A stretch of 64,000 nt of DNA from Rhodocytophaga aerolata (lineage in GTDB: Bacteria; Bacteroidota; Bacteroidia; Cytophagales; 172606-1), in NCBI RefSeq assembly GCF_030503435.1, contig NZ_JAUKPO010000001.1:620001-684000 (forward strand). The letters run 5' to 3'. Position numbers and translations under genes: made by a program. Every line of letters starts with the position of its first letter. Positions within the stretch are counted from its first letter, which is position 1. Of this stretch, positions 44,617-53,887 are shown one piece after another. Below the pieces are notes generated by a model. That model made no database searches. It was not told the origin of the DNA and saw only the letters and a list, made by a program, of their open reading frames with translations.

Positions 44617-46587
44617 CTACCCTGCGGCGGCAGCGGCAACCATACCTTTTTGTTCGGCAGTAGCCGTGGCTTTTTGTTCAATAACGGTCTGTAAGAAATC
44701 ACTGGAACTTTCGAATATAATCTGCTTAGAAGGCTCTTTTACCCCATAAGTTGTAGAGTAAAAAGCATCCTGTATAATAGGTTCTACTTCTTTTCCAAAC
44801 TGGTCCCGTGTAGTAATAGTAAACCCTAGGTCAAAAAAGTCAGGCGAAATGTTCCATATCTGTTTTTTGGTAAACTGAGGGAGTTTAGCCTCGGCAGGGA
44901 ACTGTATAATGTCTTCAATTTTCCATTTAATCTCGTTCTTATATTGCTTTACCTTGCGGAAATGAATAATCTCGGGGTGAACATGTCCATATACCTGCGC
45001 TTTACCCTGAAAGGTGTTAGCATCGGCTTGCTCAAAAATATCTACATCCAGGGCCTGGCTCCAATGGTACCAGATGAACCGGCCACCTTTTAACATCTGG
45101 TCATAGTCGTTTAGCTGTATCGTGTTGTGCGAGGCAGTGCCCATAAAGAATTTAGTATCCTCCGGAGATGCATTGTATTTATAGGTTCCGGCATCGCGAA
45201 TAATGTTTTTGCCATTCAGCCAAATATCTACATGCAGGTTATCCGCCTGAGAAGGGCGATCTTTGTGGCTGCCACAACGGATAAAAGCAAATTTTTGTGC
45301 ATCCCGTAACACAAAGAAGCCCCCTACTTTATATGCCTTGCTTTTCTGTTCTGCTTGAACATGGTTAGTATAGGTAGGTACATATCCGTACCACATCAAA
45401 TCTTCATTCCATATCCCAGCCCCGTACAATGTTTTCTGGTAAAAATAATTATAGAACGCATTCAATTGCGGACGGAAGTCGCGGTATTCGCAAGAATTAA
45501 GCGGGAAAAACAAAGACCCATCATTGGCTCCATAATTAGGCATATGCCCGGTTGATACATCCTGATGCTGGTATAAAAACTCTACGGAAGTTTTCAGCCG
45601 CTTATTCAGCTCAATTGAAAAAATATCACCATTCTTTTTGCCCAGGTAGAAAATCCAGGTAAATAACTGCACTACTATCCGGTGATAGTTCATAGAAAAT
45701 TGCAGAAACGAACCGTCGGTATACACCTGATATAACCCTTCTTCTTCCAGCCATTCTTTTCCGTTCTCCTGCCATTGGGTACTTTCGGGGAAAAACGGAT
45801 ACAGCCATCCGATCAGGTAAATGGCGGCACATTCGGAAATAGCGTGGTTATTCCGGACAGCAATTCTGGAAAAATCGATATTCTTTTCAATATGCTTTGC
45901 CTGCCAGTATAGCGAATGGATTATTTTCTGGAAAGTTTCCTCTGTAAGTTGCGGAGAGTTTTTATAATAATATAATGCAAAGGTCCAGTTCAGCAACCTC
46001 AGCGCGATCTCCTGGCTGGACATATAGTTCGGCCCGAAGTTCAACGGGTTCTTGTCAATCCAGCTGGTAATTTCATTGAGCACAAAAGCAGATTGATCAA
46101 TGCCATAATGAAAATCGTAGCGGATAATGGTGTACAAATAAGAGAACCGTGATTTTTCCCACACGTACTTGATATCACCACTGGCCGGATCAAAGTCTTT
46201 TATTTTGGTCCAATGCTTATTTATATCGTATTTGTAACCCGTTTCCGGATTGGTTAGCCAATCGTAATCTCTGCCCAAATCCATCACCAGGCCGTTAAAG
46301 AACCTGATTTTTCCTTGCTCAATATCCGTAAACTCCTTTTTCAGCTGAATTCTGGCTTCGTCGGTAAGCACATCAAATTTTTTAATATCCTCTTTAGAAG
46401 GGAAAAAGAATTTGCCGCCAGTCCGCTTCCACCCTGCCAGATCAGTAAACTTCTCTACTTTCACTTTGGTAGGATACCCTGATTTAAGCAAGCCGGATTT
46501 CCGTCTGAACTCATATGTAGCGCGGAAAATAAATCCACGCCAGCCCATGTTCTGTATTAAATGCGAAGTTTGTTTGACTGGATTCAA
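44617..46587 (-). CDS. Heparinase II/III family protein
   Basis: A 656-residue protein. Residues about 60-370 form the helical (alpha/alpha) toroid of polysaccharide lyases (YLYTIIRYDFHYGI, IDFSRIAVRNNHAISECAAIYLIGWL). The rest is a beta-sandwich with the heparinase II/III-like core (DNLHVDIWLNGKNIIRDAGTYKYN, MGTASHNTIQLND). The conserved RNNH segment and the His in ASHNT fit the family active site. No export signal is visible. This type occurs in surface-polysaccharide loci and may trim or remodel uronate-containing glycan, but specificity is unknown. Confidence 0.85.
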   Translation of the reverse strand: MNPVKQTSHLIQNMGWRGFIFRATYEFRRKSGLLKSGYPTKVKVEKFTDLAGWKRTGGKFFFPSKEDIKKFDVLTDEARIQLKKEFTDIEQGKIRFFNGLVMDLGRDYDWLTNPETGYKYDINKHWTKIKDFDPASGDIKYVWEKSRFSYLYTIIRYDFHYGIDQSAFVLNEITSWIDKNPLNFGPNYMSSQEIALRLLNWTFALYYYKNSPQLTEETFQKIIHSLYWQAKHIEKNIDFSRIAVRNNHAISECAAIYLIGWLYPFFPESTQWQENGKEWLEEEGLYQVYTDGSFLQFSMNYHRIVVQLFTWIFYLGKKNGDIFSIELNKRLKTSVEFLYQHQDVSTGHMPNYGANDGSLFFPLNSCEYRDFRPQLNAFYNYFYQKTLYGAGIWNEDLMWYGYVPTYTNHVQAEQKSKAYKVGGFFVLRDAQKFAFIRCGSHKDRPSQADNLHVDIWLNGKNIIRDAGTYKYNASPEDTKFFMGTASHNTIQLNDYDQMLKGGRFIWYHWSQALDVDIFEQADANTFQGKAQVYGHVHPEIIHFRKVKQYKNEIKWKIEDIIQFPAEAKLPQFTKKQIWNISPDFFDLGFTITTRDQFGKEVEPIIQDAFYSTTYGVKEPSKQIIFESSSDFLQTVIEQKATATAEQKGMVAAAAAG

Positions 46588-46642
46588 AAGCTGTAAATTT
46601 TAATGGATATGCAAATAAAAATAATCAATAGTAACAAAAAGA

Positions 46643-46674
46643 CAATAGGGATAATCTACCGACTATCCCTATTG
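46643..46674 (-). terminator. Terminator downstream of pdhA
   Basis: An 11-bp stem (CAATAGGGATA / TATCCCTATTG) with a 10-base loop, 25 bases past the pdhA stop. Confidence 0.7.
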
Positions 46675-46698
46675 AATGTAATATATATTGCAAAAAAA

Positions 46699-47748
46699 TT
46701 ACTCCATAATAAAAGGGTAATCTTGTTGGACGTACACATCCTTGAATGCTTCTTCTGCAGGCGGATAAGGGGATTCTTCTGCAAAACGAACAGATTCATC
46801 TACCACTTCTTTTATTTTCTTATCTATCTCTGTCAGTTCTGCTTCAGTGGCAATGGCATTATCTAGAATAGTTTTCCGAACCTGCTCTATAGGGTCTCTC
46901 ATTTTGTAGGATTCCAGTTCCTCTTTCGTACGGTATTTCATAGGATCAGACATGGAGTGGCCTTTGTAGCGATAGGTTCGTAACTCTAACAACGTAGGAC
47001 CTTCGCCAGCCCGGGCTCTTTCAGCTGCCCTGGCAACCGCCTCATGAACAGCCTCCACATTCATGGCATCTACCGGTTCGGAAGGCATGTCATACGCCTC
47101 GCCCAAGGTATATAGTTCTGTTACATTGGATGTACGCTTAACAGAAGTACCCATAGCATAGCCATTATTTTCTATTGCAAAAATCACCGGAAGCTTCCAT
47201 AACATAGCCAGGTTGAGTGCTTCATGGAAAGCACCTTGCCGTACAGCTCCATCACCCATATAGCAAATACACAGGTTTTGCGTCTTATTATATTTTTCAG
47301 CGAATGCAATTCCGGCACCTAAGGGCACTTGTGCGCCAACAATCCCATGGCCGCCTATAAAGTTTACCTCTTTATCGAAAATGTGCATAGACCCTCCTTT
47401 GCCTTTGGAACAGCCGGTTTGTTTGGCAAACAACTCAGCCATTATGGCATTGGCACTGGTACCTAAGGCCAAAGGTATTCCATGGTCGCGGTAAGCTGTA
47501 ATCCATTTATCGTCTTTGGTAAGTGCCGTTTTGGCACCGGCCGCACAAGCTTCCTGGCCAATATATAAATGACAAAACCCTCTGATCTTTTGCTGCCCAT
47601 ACAACATACCGGCCCTTTCCTCAAATTTCCGCATTAATTGCATAGATTCGTACCAATACATATAGGTCTCTTTGGGATATTTTGGGCCCGAAGGTGCTTT
47701 TTTTGCGGACGTTGATTTTGCCGGAGATTTTTCTTTGACACTCGCCAT
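46699..47748 (-). CDS. pdhA: Pyruvate dehydrogenase E1 component, alpha subunit
   Basis: A 349-residue subunit of the heterotetrameric E1. A Lys/Ser/Ala-rich N-terminal tail of about 28 residues precedes the enzyme domain. The thiamine-diphosphate motif is YMGDGAVRQGAFHEALNLA with IENNGYAMGTS. The phosphorylation-loop equivalent TYRYKGHSMSDP follows. It decarboxylates pyruvate together with the beta subunit, which is not encoded in this window, so the complex is split between loci as in many Bacteroidota. Confidence 0.96.
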   Translation of the reverse strand: MASVKEKSPAKSTSAKKAPSGPKYPKETYMYWYESMQLMRKFEERAGMLYGQQKIRGFCHLYIGQEACAAGAKTALTKDDKWITAYRDHGIPLALGTSANAIMAELFAKQTGCSKGKGGSMHIFDKEVNFIGGHGIVGAQVPLGAGIAFAEKYNKTQNLCICYMGDGAVRQGAFHEALNLAMLWKLPVIFAIENNGYAMGTSVKRTSNVTELYTLGEAYDMPSEPVDAMNVEAVHEAVARAAERARAGEGPTLLELRTYRYKGHSMSDPMKYRTKEELESYKMRDPIEQVRKTILDNAIATEAELTEIDKKIKEVVDESVRFAEESPYPPAEEAFKDVYVQQDYPFIME

Positions 47749-47895
47749 AATTATTCGTATGATTGATATTGATAAAACGCCGTTAAACGTGTTTAGTTAC
47801 TTTGGAATGAATGCGAAATTAGAGAAAAATCATTCAACAAAGAAATTAAACTATTTGAATGAACAATAATAAGGCTAAACTGTAAACTTTCATAA

Positions 47896-48987
47896 ATGTA
47901 TCTTGAAAAAATCAATCTGCTTAATTTTAAGAATTATGAAGAACTTTCGCTAAGCTTCTGTCCGGCTATTAACTGTATTGTGGGGCATAATGGAAGCGGC
48001 AAAACTACCCTGCTGGATGCTATTCATTATCTTTCTCTTACTAAAAGTGCCTTCAGTATATTAGATAGCCAGAGTATTAAGCATGAATCCGATTTTTTTT
48101 TAATAGACGGTAAGTTTAATGTAGAAGGCAAACATTATCAGATTACCTGTAGCCTTAAAGCCGGAGGCCGTAAAGTAGTTATGTCCGACAAAAAAGCCTA
48201 CGACCGGTTAAGTGAACATATTGGCCGTTTTCCGGTTGTAATGATTGCCCCGGATGATACAGATCTGATACGGGACGGCAGTGACTTGCGCAGAAAGTTT
48301 TTTGATGGAATGATTTCACAAATAGATGCCAGCTATTTAGCCAATTTACTGCAATACAACCTGATTCTGAAGCAGCGCAATGGCTTATTAAAGCAGTTTT
48401 TTGAGAGAAATTACTTCGATAAAGAGCTCCTGGAAACATATAGCGTGCAATTGCTAGCTATTGGTAAAGTACTGCACGAAAAGCGGAAGGACTTTATTAA
48501 AACTTATGTTCCTATGTTTCAGAAACACTACCAACAACTCACAGACAGTCGTGAAGAGGTAGACCTGGTGTATGAATCAGAATTATTTGAAGAAGATTTT
48601 GAATACGAATTCTACTTTGCTACCAAGCGGGACCTACAAGCTCAGCGGACCACTAAAGGCATTCATAAAGATGATTTTATCTTCGAAATCAACCGGTTTG
48701 AGCTGCGTAAGTTCGGTTCGCAGGGGCAACAGAAGTCATTTGTGATAGCTTTAAAGTTAGCCCAGTTTGATAGCATTCAACAAAATAAAAATTGCAAGCC
48801 TATTCTGCTACTGGATGATATTTTTGATAAATTAGATGAATTAAGAATTAACAAACTCCTGGAGATGATGGCAAAGGGTACCTTTGGCCAGTTATTTGTT
48901 ACAGATGCCAGGCCGGAGCGGACCAGAAAAATTTTCGAGCATATTCCTTCCGAAACGTGTATCTTTCAAACGGAAGATTTTAAATAA
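47896..48987 (+). CDS. recF: DNA replication and repair protein RecF
   Basis: A 363-residue SMC-like ATPase for recombinational repair at gaps. It begins MYLEKINLLNFKNYEELSL. Walker A is GHNGSGKTTLLDAIHY, the ABC signature region is FGSQGQQKSFVIALKLAQ, and Walker B is PILLLDDIFDKLD. The D-loop RINKLLEMM and the FVTDA end motif are also present. It is followed after 48 bases by a DciA-like gene, a common Bacteroidota arrangement. It is divergent from pdhA. Confidence 0.96.
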   Translation: MYLEKINLLNFKNYEELSLSFCPAINCIVGHNGSGKTTLLDAIHYLSLTKSAFSILDSQSIKHESDFFLIDGKFNVEGKHYQITCSLKAGGRKVVMSDKKAYDRLSEHIGRFPVVMIAPDDTDLIRDGSDLRRKFFDGMISQIDASYLANLLQYNLILKQRNGLLKQFFERNYFDKELLETYSVQLLAIGKVLHEKRKDFIKTYVPMFQKHYQQLTDSREEVDLVYESELFEEDFEYEFYFATKRDLQAQRTTKGIHKDDFIFEINRFELRKFGSQGQQKSFVIALKLAQFDSIQQNKNCKPILLLDDIFDKLDELRINKLLEMMAKGTFGQLFVTDARPERTRKIFEHIPSETCIFQTEDFK

Positions 48988-49035
48988 CCTAACTTATACA
49001 CTGAAGCATTAGATAAATTGATTTACCCCAAACCT

Positions 49036-49356
49036 ATGTATCGCCAGAAAAAGAACGAACAAACATTCCGTAAAGCTGAAACCTCCTCTCTTAAAGAAGC
49101 CATAGGCGAACTGCTAAACGCCTACAAACTAAAAAATAAATACAACGAAACACATATTGTAGCCGCCTGGAGCCGTATTATGGGTCCGGCTATTGCTAAC
49201 CGTACTAGTAAAATATTTGTCAAGAATAAAAAACTTTATGTACAGTTAAACTCTGCCCCGCTGAAAAGTGAGCTGGCTATGTCTAAGTCAAAGATTCTGG
49301 AAATACTGAACAAAGATGTGCAGGAGGAAATTTTAGAAGAGGTGATTTTTTTGTAG
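49036..49356 (+). CDS. DUF721 (DciA-like) protein
   Basis: A 106-residue protein from ATG 49036 (TTG 49018 is less likely). It shows the DUF721 pattern: SLKEAIGELLNAYKLKNKYNE, VAAWSRIMGPAIANRTSKIF, and LYVQLNSAPLKSELAMSKSKI. DciA family members help load the replicative helicase. Its position directly after recF supports a role in DNA replication or repair. Confidence 0.88.
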   Translation: MYRQKKNEQTFRKAETSSLKEAIGELLNAYKLKNKYNETHIVAAWSRIMGPAIANRTSKIFVKNKKLYVQLNSAPLKSELAMSKSKILEILNKDVQEEILEEVIFL

Positions 49357-49410
49357 AAGGAATATACTTGAACAGATGTAGTTTACAGTCTCGAATATAC
49401 AAGTTATGGG

Positions 49411-50181
49411 TTACTCTTTTATTAGCTGTTGTCTGCTTACTAATACTGCTTTCTGCCTATGAAAATCTCCACGGGAGAAGTACTTCTCAATTAAGCAATA
49501 GAGCATAATAAAAAAATAGCGGCTCCCCATTTCTTTAATTTTTAGATTTGACTTACCAGTTTTCCGGTTAGTCCAACTATTAGGAACTATTGCATAAGAA
49601 TACCCACGGATAATAGCTTTTAAAGGTAATTCTAATGTAAGATTAAAATGAGGGGATAATAAAGGCTGTAATCCTTCAATAACTTCCCTTCTATATAATT
49701 TGAAAGCATTCGTAGTATCGTTGTATCGTATATTAAAACATACCTTTACAATCTGGTTAGCTAAGCGGTTAATGAATAGTTTTAATTTGGGGTAGTCTAA
49801 TACTTTACCTCCTTTAGAGAAGCGGCTTCCAAATACACAATCATACCCTTCTTGTAATTTCTTATAAAACTTAACTAGATCTTCTGGAGAATCTGAAAGG
49901 TCAGCCATCATTAAGGCTACACATTCTCCATTGAACCTTTCTAAACCATAACGTACGGCATAGCCAAAGCCATTAGGGCCGGTATTGGTATAATAAACTA
50001 ATGTAGGAACTCGTAGCTGGATTTGTTTCAACACCACTTCCGTATTGTCTTTAGAATTATCATTGACAACCAGTATTTCATGGGGGATGTTATGTTGGCA
50101 AAGCACCCCGTAGAGCTGACTAATGGTTTGTTCAATTGAACCTTCTTCATTATAAGCCGGGATAACAATACTTAAGTCCAT
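49411..50181 (-). CDS. Family 2 glycosyltransferase (dolichyl/polyprenyl-phosphate sugar synthase-like)
   Basis: A 256-residue GT-A enzyme. It begins MDLSIVIPAYNEEGSIEQTI. NDNSKDNTEVVLKQI is next, then the metal-binding ALMMADLSDSPEDL, and DCVFGSRFSKGG. C-terminal RKTGKSNLKIKEMGSRYF follows. No strong membrane segments remain at the C-terminus. This resembles polyprenyl-phosphate mannosyl/glucosyltransferases, which make lipid-linked sugar donors. It opens the surface-glycan region but is transcribed away from the pseudaminic acid operon. Confidence 0.88.
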   Translation of the reverse strand: MDLSIVIPAYNEEGSIEQTISQLYGVLCQHNIPHEILVVNDNSKDNTEVVLKQIQLRVPTLVYYTNTGPNGFGYAVRYGLERFNGECVALMMADLSDSPEDLVKFYKKLQEGYDCVFGSRFSKGGKVLDYPKLKLFINRLANQIVKVCFNIRYNDTTNAFKLYRREVIEGLQPLLSPHFNLTLELPLKAIIRGYSYAIVPNSWTNRKTGKSNLKIKEMGSRYFFIMLYCLIEKYFSRGDFHRQKAVLVSRQQLIKE

Positions 50182-50549
50182 GCATTTAATATAATTAGCT
50201 TAATAAACTAAGCTTGCTTGATCTCCTAATTATAATAGTTGAATAGTGATAAATGTATTAATTATTTTATATTAAACTTTATACCTATCATGTTTAATAT
50301 TTAAACATGTATAGAAATTTTATCTACAAATACCTGCTACTAAAACATATTTGTTGAAAATATTTTCAGGAAATTTTCCAAACATAAATTATTTATTGAA
50401 GCTAATATATACTTAACATTAGTAAAACTTAACATATTACTAAGTGTATTAAATGTTGTGTTATTTTCTACTATAAAGTGAAGCTATTAAAATGGCAATA
50501 GATACAGAAAGGCAGCACAATATGTATGCTTATAAATACACCTAAAAAG
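50182..50549. other. Very A+T-rich non-coding spacer
   Basis: About 370 bases with few G or C (for example 50255-50480) between two minus-strand genes. No reading frame, terminator stem or known RNA could be supported. Confidence 0.5.
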
Positions 50550-51401
50550 CTATTCTTGAAAAAAATGAACTTCTTTCCTAATAAATATAATTAAAATAAT
50601 AAGTATAGACGTAATAAATCCAATAATAAGGCCTCCCAGTACATGGATAGACAAACGAGGGCTATCAGGCAGTTTGAACTTTTTAAAGCCTTCTATTACT
50701 TGCACTGGCTTAACGAACTTAATAGATTCTTCTGTAATGAGCATTTTCTCATATAAATCTATGATTCGAGTGTTAATATTTCCCGGATCACTAAATACAG
50801 TAGGCGAACGGCCATTTTTGATTACCTCATTTACCAAACTCTTTACACTATCCAAATCGTTAAGTTCTTTTTGCAATCTTACTCTTAAGGATTGAAGCCT
50901 TATTAATTTGCTTTCCTGGCGTACTTTTACATAGTTTGTATTTTCTAAAAGGTTGATAATACCTAACTGTAGAGAATCTAATATCTGATTACTGGAAACT
51001 TCTACACTTATATTAAAGCTTGTTTGGGTATAGTTAGGAGCTGTTTCTATGCTTACAGGGAGGGCATTTATTTTTTTTAGCATTTTCACCTTCTCTTCGC
51101 TAATATTCAATCTTTCTGATAATTGTTCAAATTCATTCTTTGCCCGAAGTTTTTGTAACGATTCTATTATTGTAATTACCTCGGAATTTAATAAATAAGT
51201 ATAATCAGTTTTAGCTATCAATGAGGTTTTATAGGTTGGTTTAGTAGTATACCAAAGTACTATTCCTAAAACTAAACCTAAAGCGCTTAGGCCATATATA
51301 AGTTTTCTGTATCGTTTAAAATAGGAAATTACTATCCGGATTACTAGTCGCAAATCTATCTGGTCTTCTGTCTCTGTTTTCGTTTCATTCAAATCGAGCA
51401 T
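50550..51401 (-). CDS. Wzz-like polysaccharide chain-length / co-polymerase protein
   Basis: A 283-residue protein from ATG 51401; the upstream ATG at 51485 adds 28 unrelated residues. It has the Wzz topology: a first membrane segment at about 38-55 (LIYGLSALGLVLGIVLWY), a long periplasmic domain with coiled-coil heptads (LQSLRVRLQKELNDLDSVKS), and a second membrane segment near the C-terminus (VLGGLIIGFITSILIILIIF). It lacks the tyrosine-kinase domain of Wzc. It probably sets the chain length of the surface polysaccharide encoded here. Confidence 0.75.
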   Translation of the reverse strand: MLDLNETKTETEDQIDLRLVIRIVISYFKRYRKLIYGLSALGLVLGIVLWYTTKPTYKTSLIAKTDYTYLLNSEVITIIESLQKLRAKNEFEQLSERLNISEEKVKMLKKINALPVSIETAPNYTQTSFNISVEVSSNQILDSLQLGIINLLENTNYVKVRQESKLIRLQSLRVRLQKELNDLDSVKSLVNEVIKNGRSPTVFSDPGNINTRIIDLYEKMLITEESIKFVKPVQVIEGFKKFKLPDSPRLSIHVLGGLIIGFITSILIILIIFIRKEVHFFQE

Positions 51402-51430
51402 AGAATAATAGTATTTTTTAAATAAGACCT

Positions 51431-51438
51431 CAAATATA
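51431..51438 (-). promoter_or_regulatory. Candidate -7 box of the Wzz-like gene
   Basis: Minus-strand bases read TATATTTG, matching TAnnTTTG, 29 bases before the chosen ATG. This supports ATG 51401 over 51485. No clear -33 element. Confidence 0.4.
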
Positions 51439-51630
51439 TTAATTTTTACTATGGAAGATGTGGTATATACATTAATAATATGCAAGATGTGTACTAGATA
51501 GGTTTAATACATTTGATAATCAATATACAAGCCTTAGCAGAAGATCTAACTAACTTGAACTCAGAATATGAAGCAAATATTTGTTTTATAGATATTATAT
51601 ATTGTCCCCCTCTATATTTCAAAAATTTAC

Positions 51631-51638
51631 TAGTTTTG
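51631..51638 (+). promoter_or_regulatory. Candidate -7 box of the pseudaminic acid operon
   Basis: TAGTTTTG matches TAnnTTTG, 25 bases before the pseB start codon. The -33 position is not a good TTTG match. Confidence 0.4.
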
Positions 51639-51663
51639 TTGACTTATTTATTATGTTTTAATA

Positions 51664-52704
51664 ATGGCATTAGATTTAAACAATAAATCAATTCTTATAA
51701 CAGGCGGTACTGGCTCATTTGGAAAGGAATTCGTTAAAACACTTCTTCACAAATTTCCCCAAATGAAAAGATTAGTAGTTTATTCAAGAGATGAATTAAA
51801 GCAATTTGAGATGTCTCAAGTATTCTCTGATAGAGAATACGATTGTATTAGGTATTTCATAGGAGATATACGAGATGGGGAAAGATTTAAAAGAGCTTGT
51901 GAAGGAATTGATATCATTGTACATGCAGCTGCACTCAAACAAGTTCCTGCAGCAGAATATAATCCGATGGAGTGTATCAAAACAAATGTAATGGGTGCAG
52001 AAAACGTTATAAATGCTGCATTAGATTGCGGTGTAAAACATGTAGTAGCTCTATCTACAGATAAAGCTGCTGCACCAATTAATTTATATGGTGCTACTAA
52101 GTTATGTTCTGATAAATTATTTGTAGCAGCAAATAACATGAAAGGCAAGCGTGATGTTCGGTTTTCAGTAGTAAGGTATGGAAATGTAATAGGATCAAGA
52201 GGCTCTGTAGTTCCTTTCTTTCTAAACAAACGAAAAGACGGCATATTACCAATTACCCATCCGGATATGACACGATTTAACATCTCTCTTGAAGAGGGAG
52301 TTGATTTGGTTTTGTATGCCATAGAAAATAGCTGGGGCGGTGAAATCTTTGTACCCAAGATTCCTTCTTATAAAATTACGGATGTTGCAGAAGCTATCGG
52401 ACCAGATTGCAGACAAGAGGTAGTTGGTATCCGTCCAGGAGAAAAGCTACATGAGGAAATGATCACAGAAACAGATTCACTCAATACTATTGAACTGGAA
52501 AATTATTATGTAATCTGTCCATCTACCCCTTTATGGAGTGTAGATGAATACAACAAAGCTTTTAATGGCAGAACTGTACCAATGGGTTTTAAATATAACT
52601 CAGGAACGAATGATCAGTGGCTTAGTGTAGAAGAAATACGAGAGCAAATCAGATTACATGTAGATCCTACCTTTAAAGTTACATACAATAATATAGAGGC
52701 GTGA
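51664..52704 (+). CDS. pseB: UDP-N-acetylglucosamine 4,6-dehydratase (inverting)
   Basis: A 346-residue short-chain dehydrogenase-fold enzyme. It performs the first step of pseudaminic acid synthesis, making the 4-keto-6-deoxy sugar with C-5 inversion. The NADP site is ILITGGTGSFGKEFVK. VVYSRDELKQFEMSQ is characteristic of PseB/FlaA1, and the catalytic YGATK lies in INLYGATKLCSDKLF. Length fits soluble PseB rather than the large membrane forms. It heads an operon in which pseC overlaps its stop by 4 bases. Codons are more A/T-rich than those of the genes left of 49 kb. Confidence 0.95.
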   Translation: MALDLNNKSILITGGTGSFGKEFVKTLLHKFPQMKRLVVYSRDELKQFEMSQVFSDREYDCIRYFIGDIRDGERFKRACEGIDIIVHAAALKQVPAAEYNPMECIKTNVMGAENVINAALDCGVKHVVALSTDKAAAPINLYGATKLCSDKLFVAANNMKGKRDVRFSVVRYGNVIGSRGSVVPFFLNKRKDGILPITHPDMTRFNISLEEGVDLVLYAIENSWGGEIFVPKIPSYKITDVAEAIGPDCRQEVVGIRPGEKLHEEMITETDSLNTIELENYYVICPSTPLWSVDEYNKAFNGRTVPMGFKYNSGTNDQWLSVEEIREQIRLHVDPTFKVTYNNIEA

Positions 52705-53861
52705 AAAATAGCAAACCTATCCCTTACGGCAGGCAGCATATTACACAAGAAGATATAGAGGCAGTAACAAGCGTTCTTCAGTCCGATATCCTTACCCAAG
52801 GGCCGTATATTGAAGAGTTTGAAAAGAAATTTGCCAACTACATAGGTTCAACGTATGCTGTGGCTGTAGCCAATGGAACGGCAGCCTTACACTTATGTGC
52901 TTTGGCATTGGGTGTAAACAGTTCTACAAAAGTTATCACTACCTCTATCACTTTCGCTGCTTCTGCCAACTGCATCCATTATTGTGGCGGCTCTATAGAT
53001 TTTGTAGATATAGATGAACAGCTGTATTTGCTAGATTTCGATAAAGTAGAAAAGCAAATTCAGTCGAAACCTGCCGGATTCTATAATGGGATTGTGGCCG
53101 TGGATTTTGCCGGACAAGCTATAGATCTGGAAAAACTTCGTAAACTGGCAAATACACACAAACTTTGGATTATTGAAGATGCCTGCCATGCACCGGGTGG
53201 CTATTTTACAGATAGCAGAAATATAAAGCAGAATTGTGGGAACGGTACCTATGCCGAACTGGCTATCTTTTCCTTCCATCCTGTAAAGCATATTGCTACA
53301 GGTGAAGGGGGAATGATTACAACTAATGACAAATCTTTATACGATAAACTCATTCTGTTGCGGACACATGGCATTACCAGAAAGCCTGAGCTTCTTATAG
53401 AAAATCATGGAGGGTGGTACTATGAAATGCAGGAACTAGGGTACAATTACCGTATTACCGATTTTCAGGCTGCCTTAGGTATTTCGCAACTTAAGAGAGC
53501 AACAGAGGGATTACAAAAACGAAAATCCATTGCCAGAAAATATAATGCAGCTTTTGCCCAGATAGAATCTATCGTCACACCCTCATTTGAAGATGGTCAT
53601 GCCTACCATTTGTATGTAATTCAGGTTCCAGACCGGTTAGATTTATACAATTATCTTAGAAGCAAAAACATATTTGCACAGGTACATTATATACCCGTTC
53701 ATCTGATGCCATATTATAAACAACTCGGATGGAAAAAAGGAGATTTACCATTGGCAGAAGCTTATTATGAACATTGCTTGAGTTTGCCTATGTATCCTAC
53801 CCTCTCAGAGGAGGAACTTAACTATGTAATTGAATGTATCATTCAATATTATTCTAAATAA
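52701..53861 (+). CDS. pseC: UDP-4-keto sugar aminotransferase PseC
   Basis: A 386-residue fold-type I PLP aminotransferase that adds the C-4 amine to the PseB product. It starts with GTG at 52701, inside the last codons of pseB (GTGA overlap). DegT/DnrJ-family marks are ANGTAALHLCALALGV, the cofactor Asp in WIIEDACHAPGG, and the PLP lysine Lys196 in FSFHPVKHIATGEGG. YNYRITDFQAALG and the HVHYIPVHLMPYY-like end (VHYIPVHLMPYY) are typical of PseC. The neighbours confirm the role. Confidence 0.94.
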   Translation: MKNSKPIPYGRQHITQEDIEAVTSVLQSDILTQGPYIEEFEKKFANYIGSTYAVAVANGTAALHLCALALGVNSSTKVITTSITFAASANCIHYCGGSIDFVDIDEQLYLLDFDKVEKQIQSKPAGFYNGIVAVDFAGQAIDLEKLRKLANTHKLWIIEDACHAPGGYFTDSRNIKQNCGNGTYAELAIFSFHPVKHIATGEGGMITTNDKSLYDKLILLRTHGITRKPELLIENHGGWYYEMQELGYNYRITDFQAALGISQLKRATEGLQKRKSIARKYNAAFAQIESIVTPSFEDGHAYHLYVIQVPDRLDLYNYLRSKNIFAQVHYIPVHLMPYYKQLGWKKGDLPLAEAYYEHCLSLPMYPTLSEEELNYVIECIIQYYSK

Positions 53862-53887
53862 AATACATTATTATATCCACAGAAAGT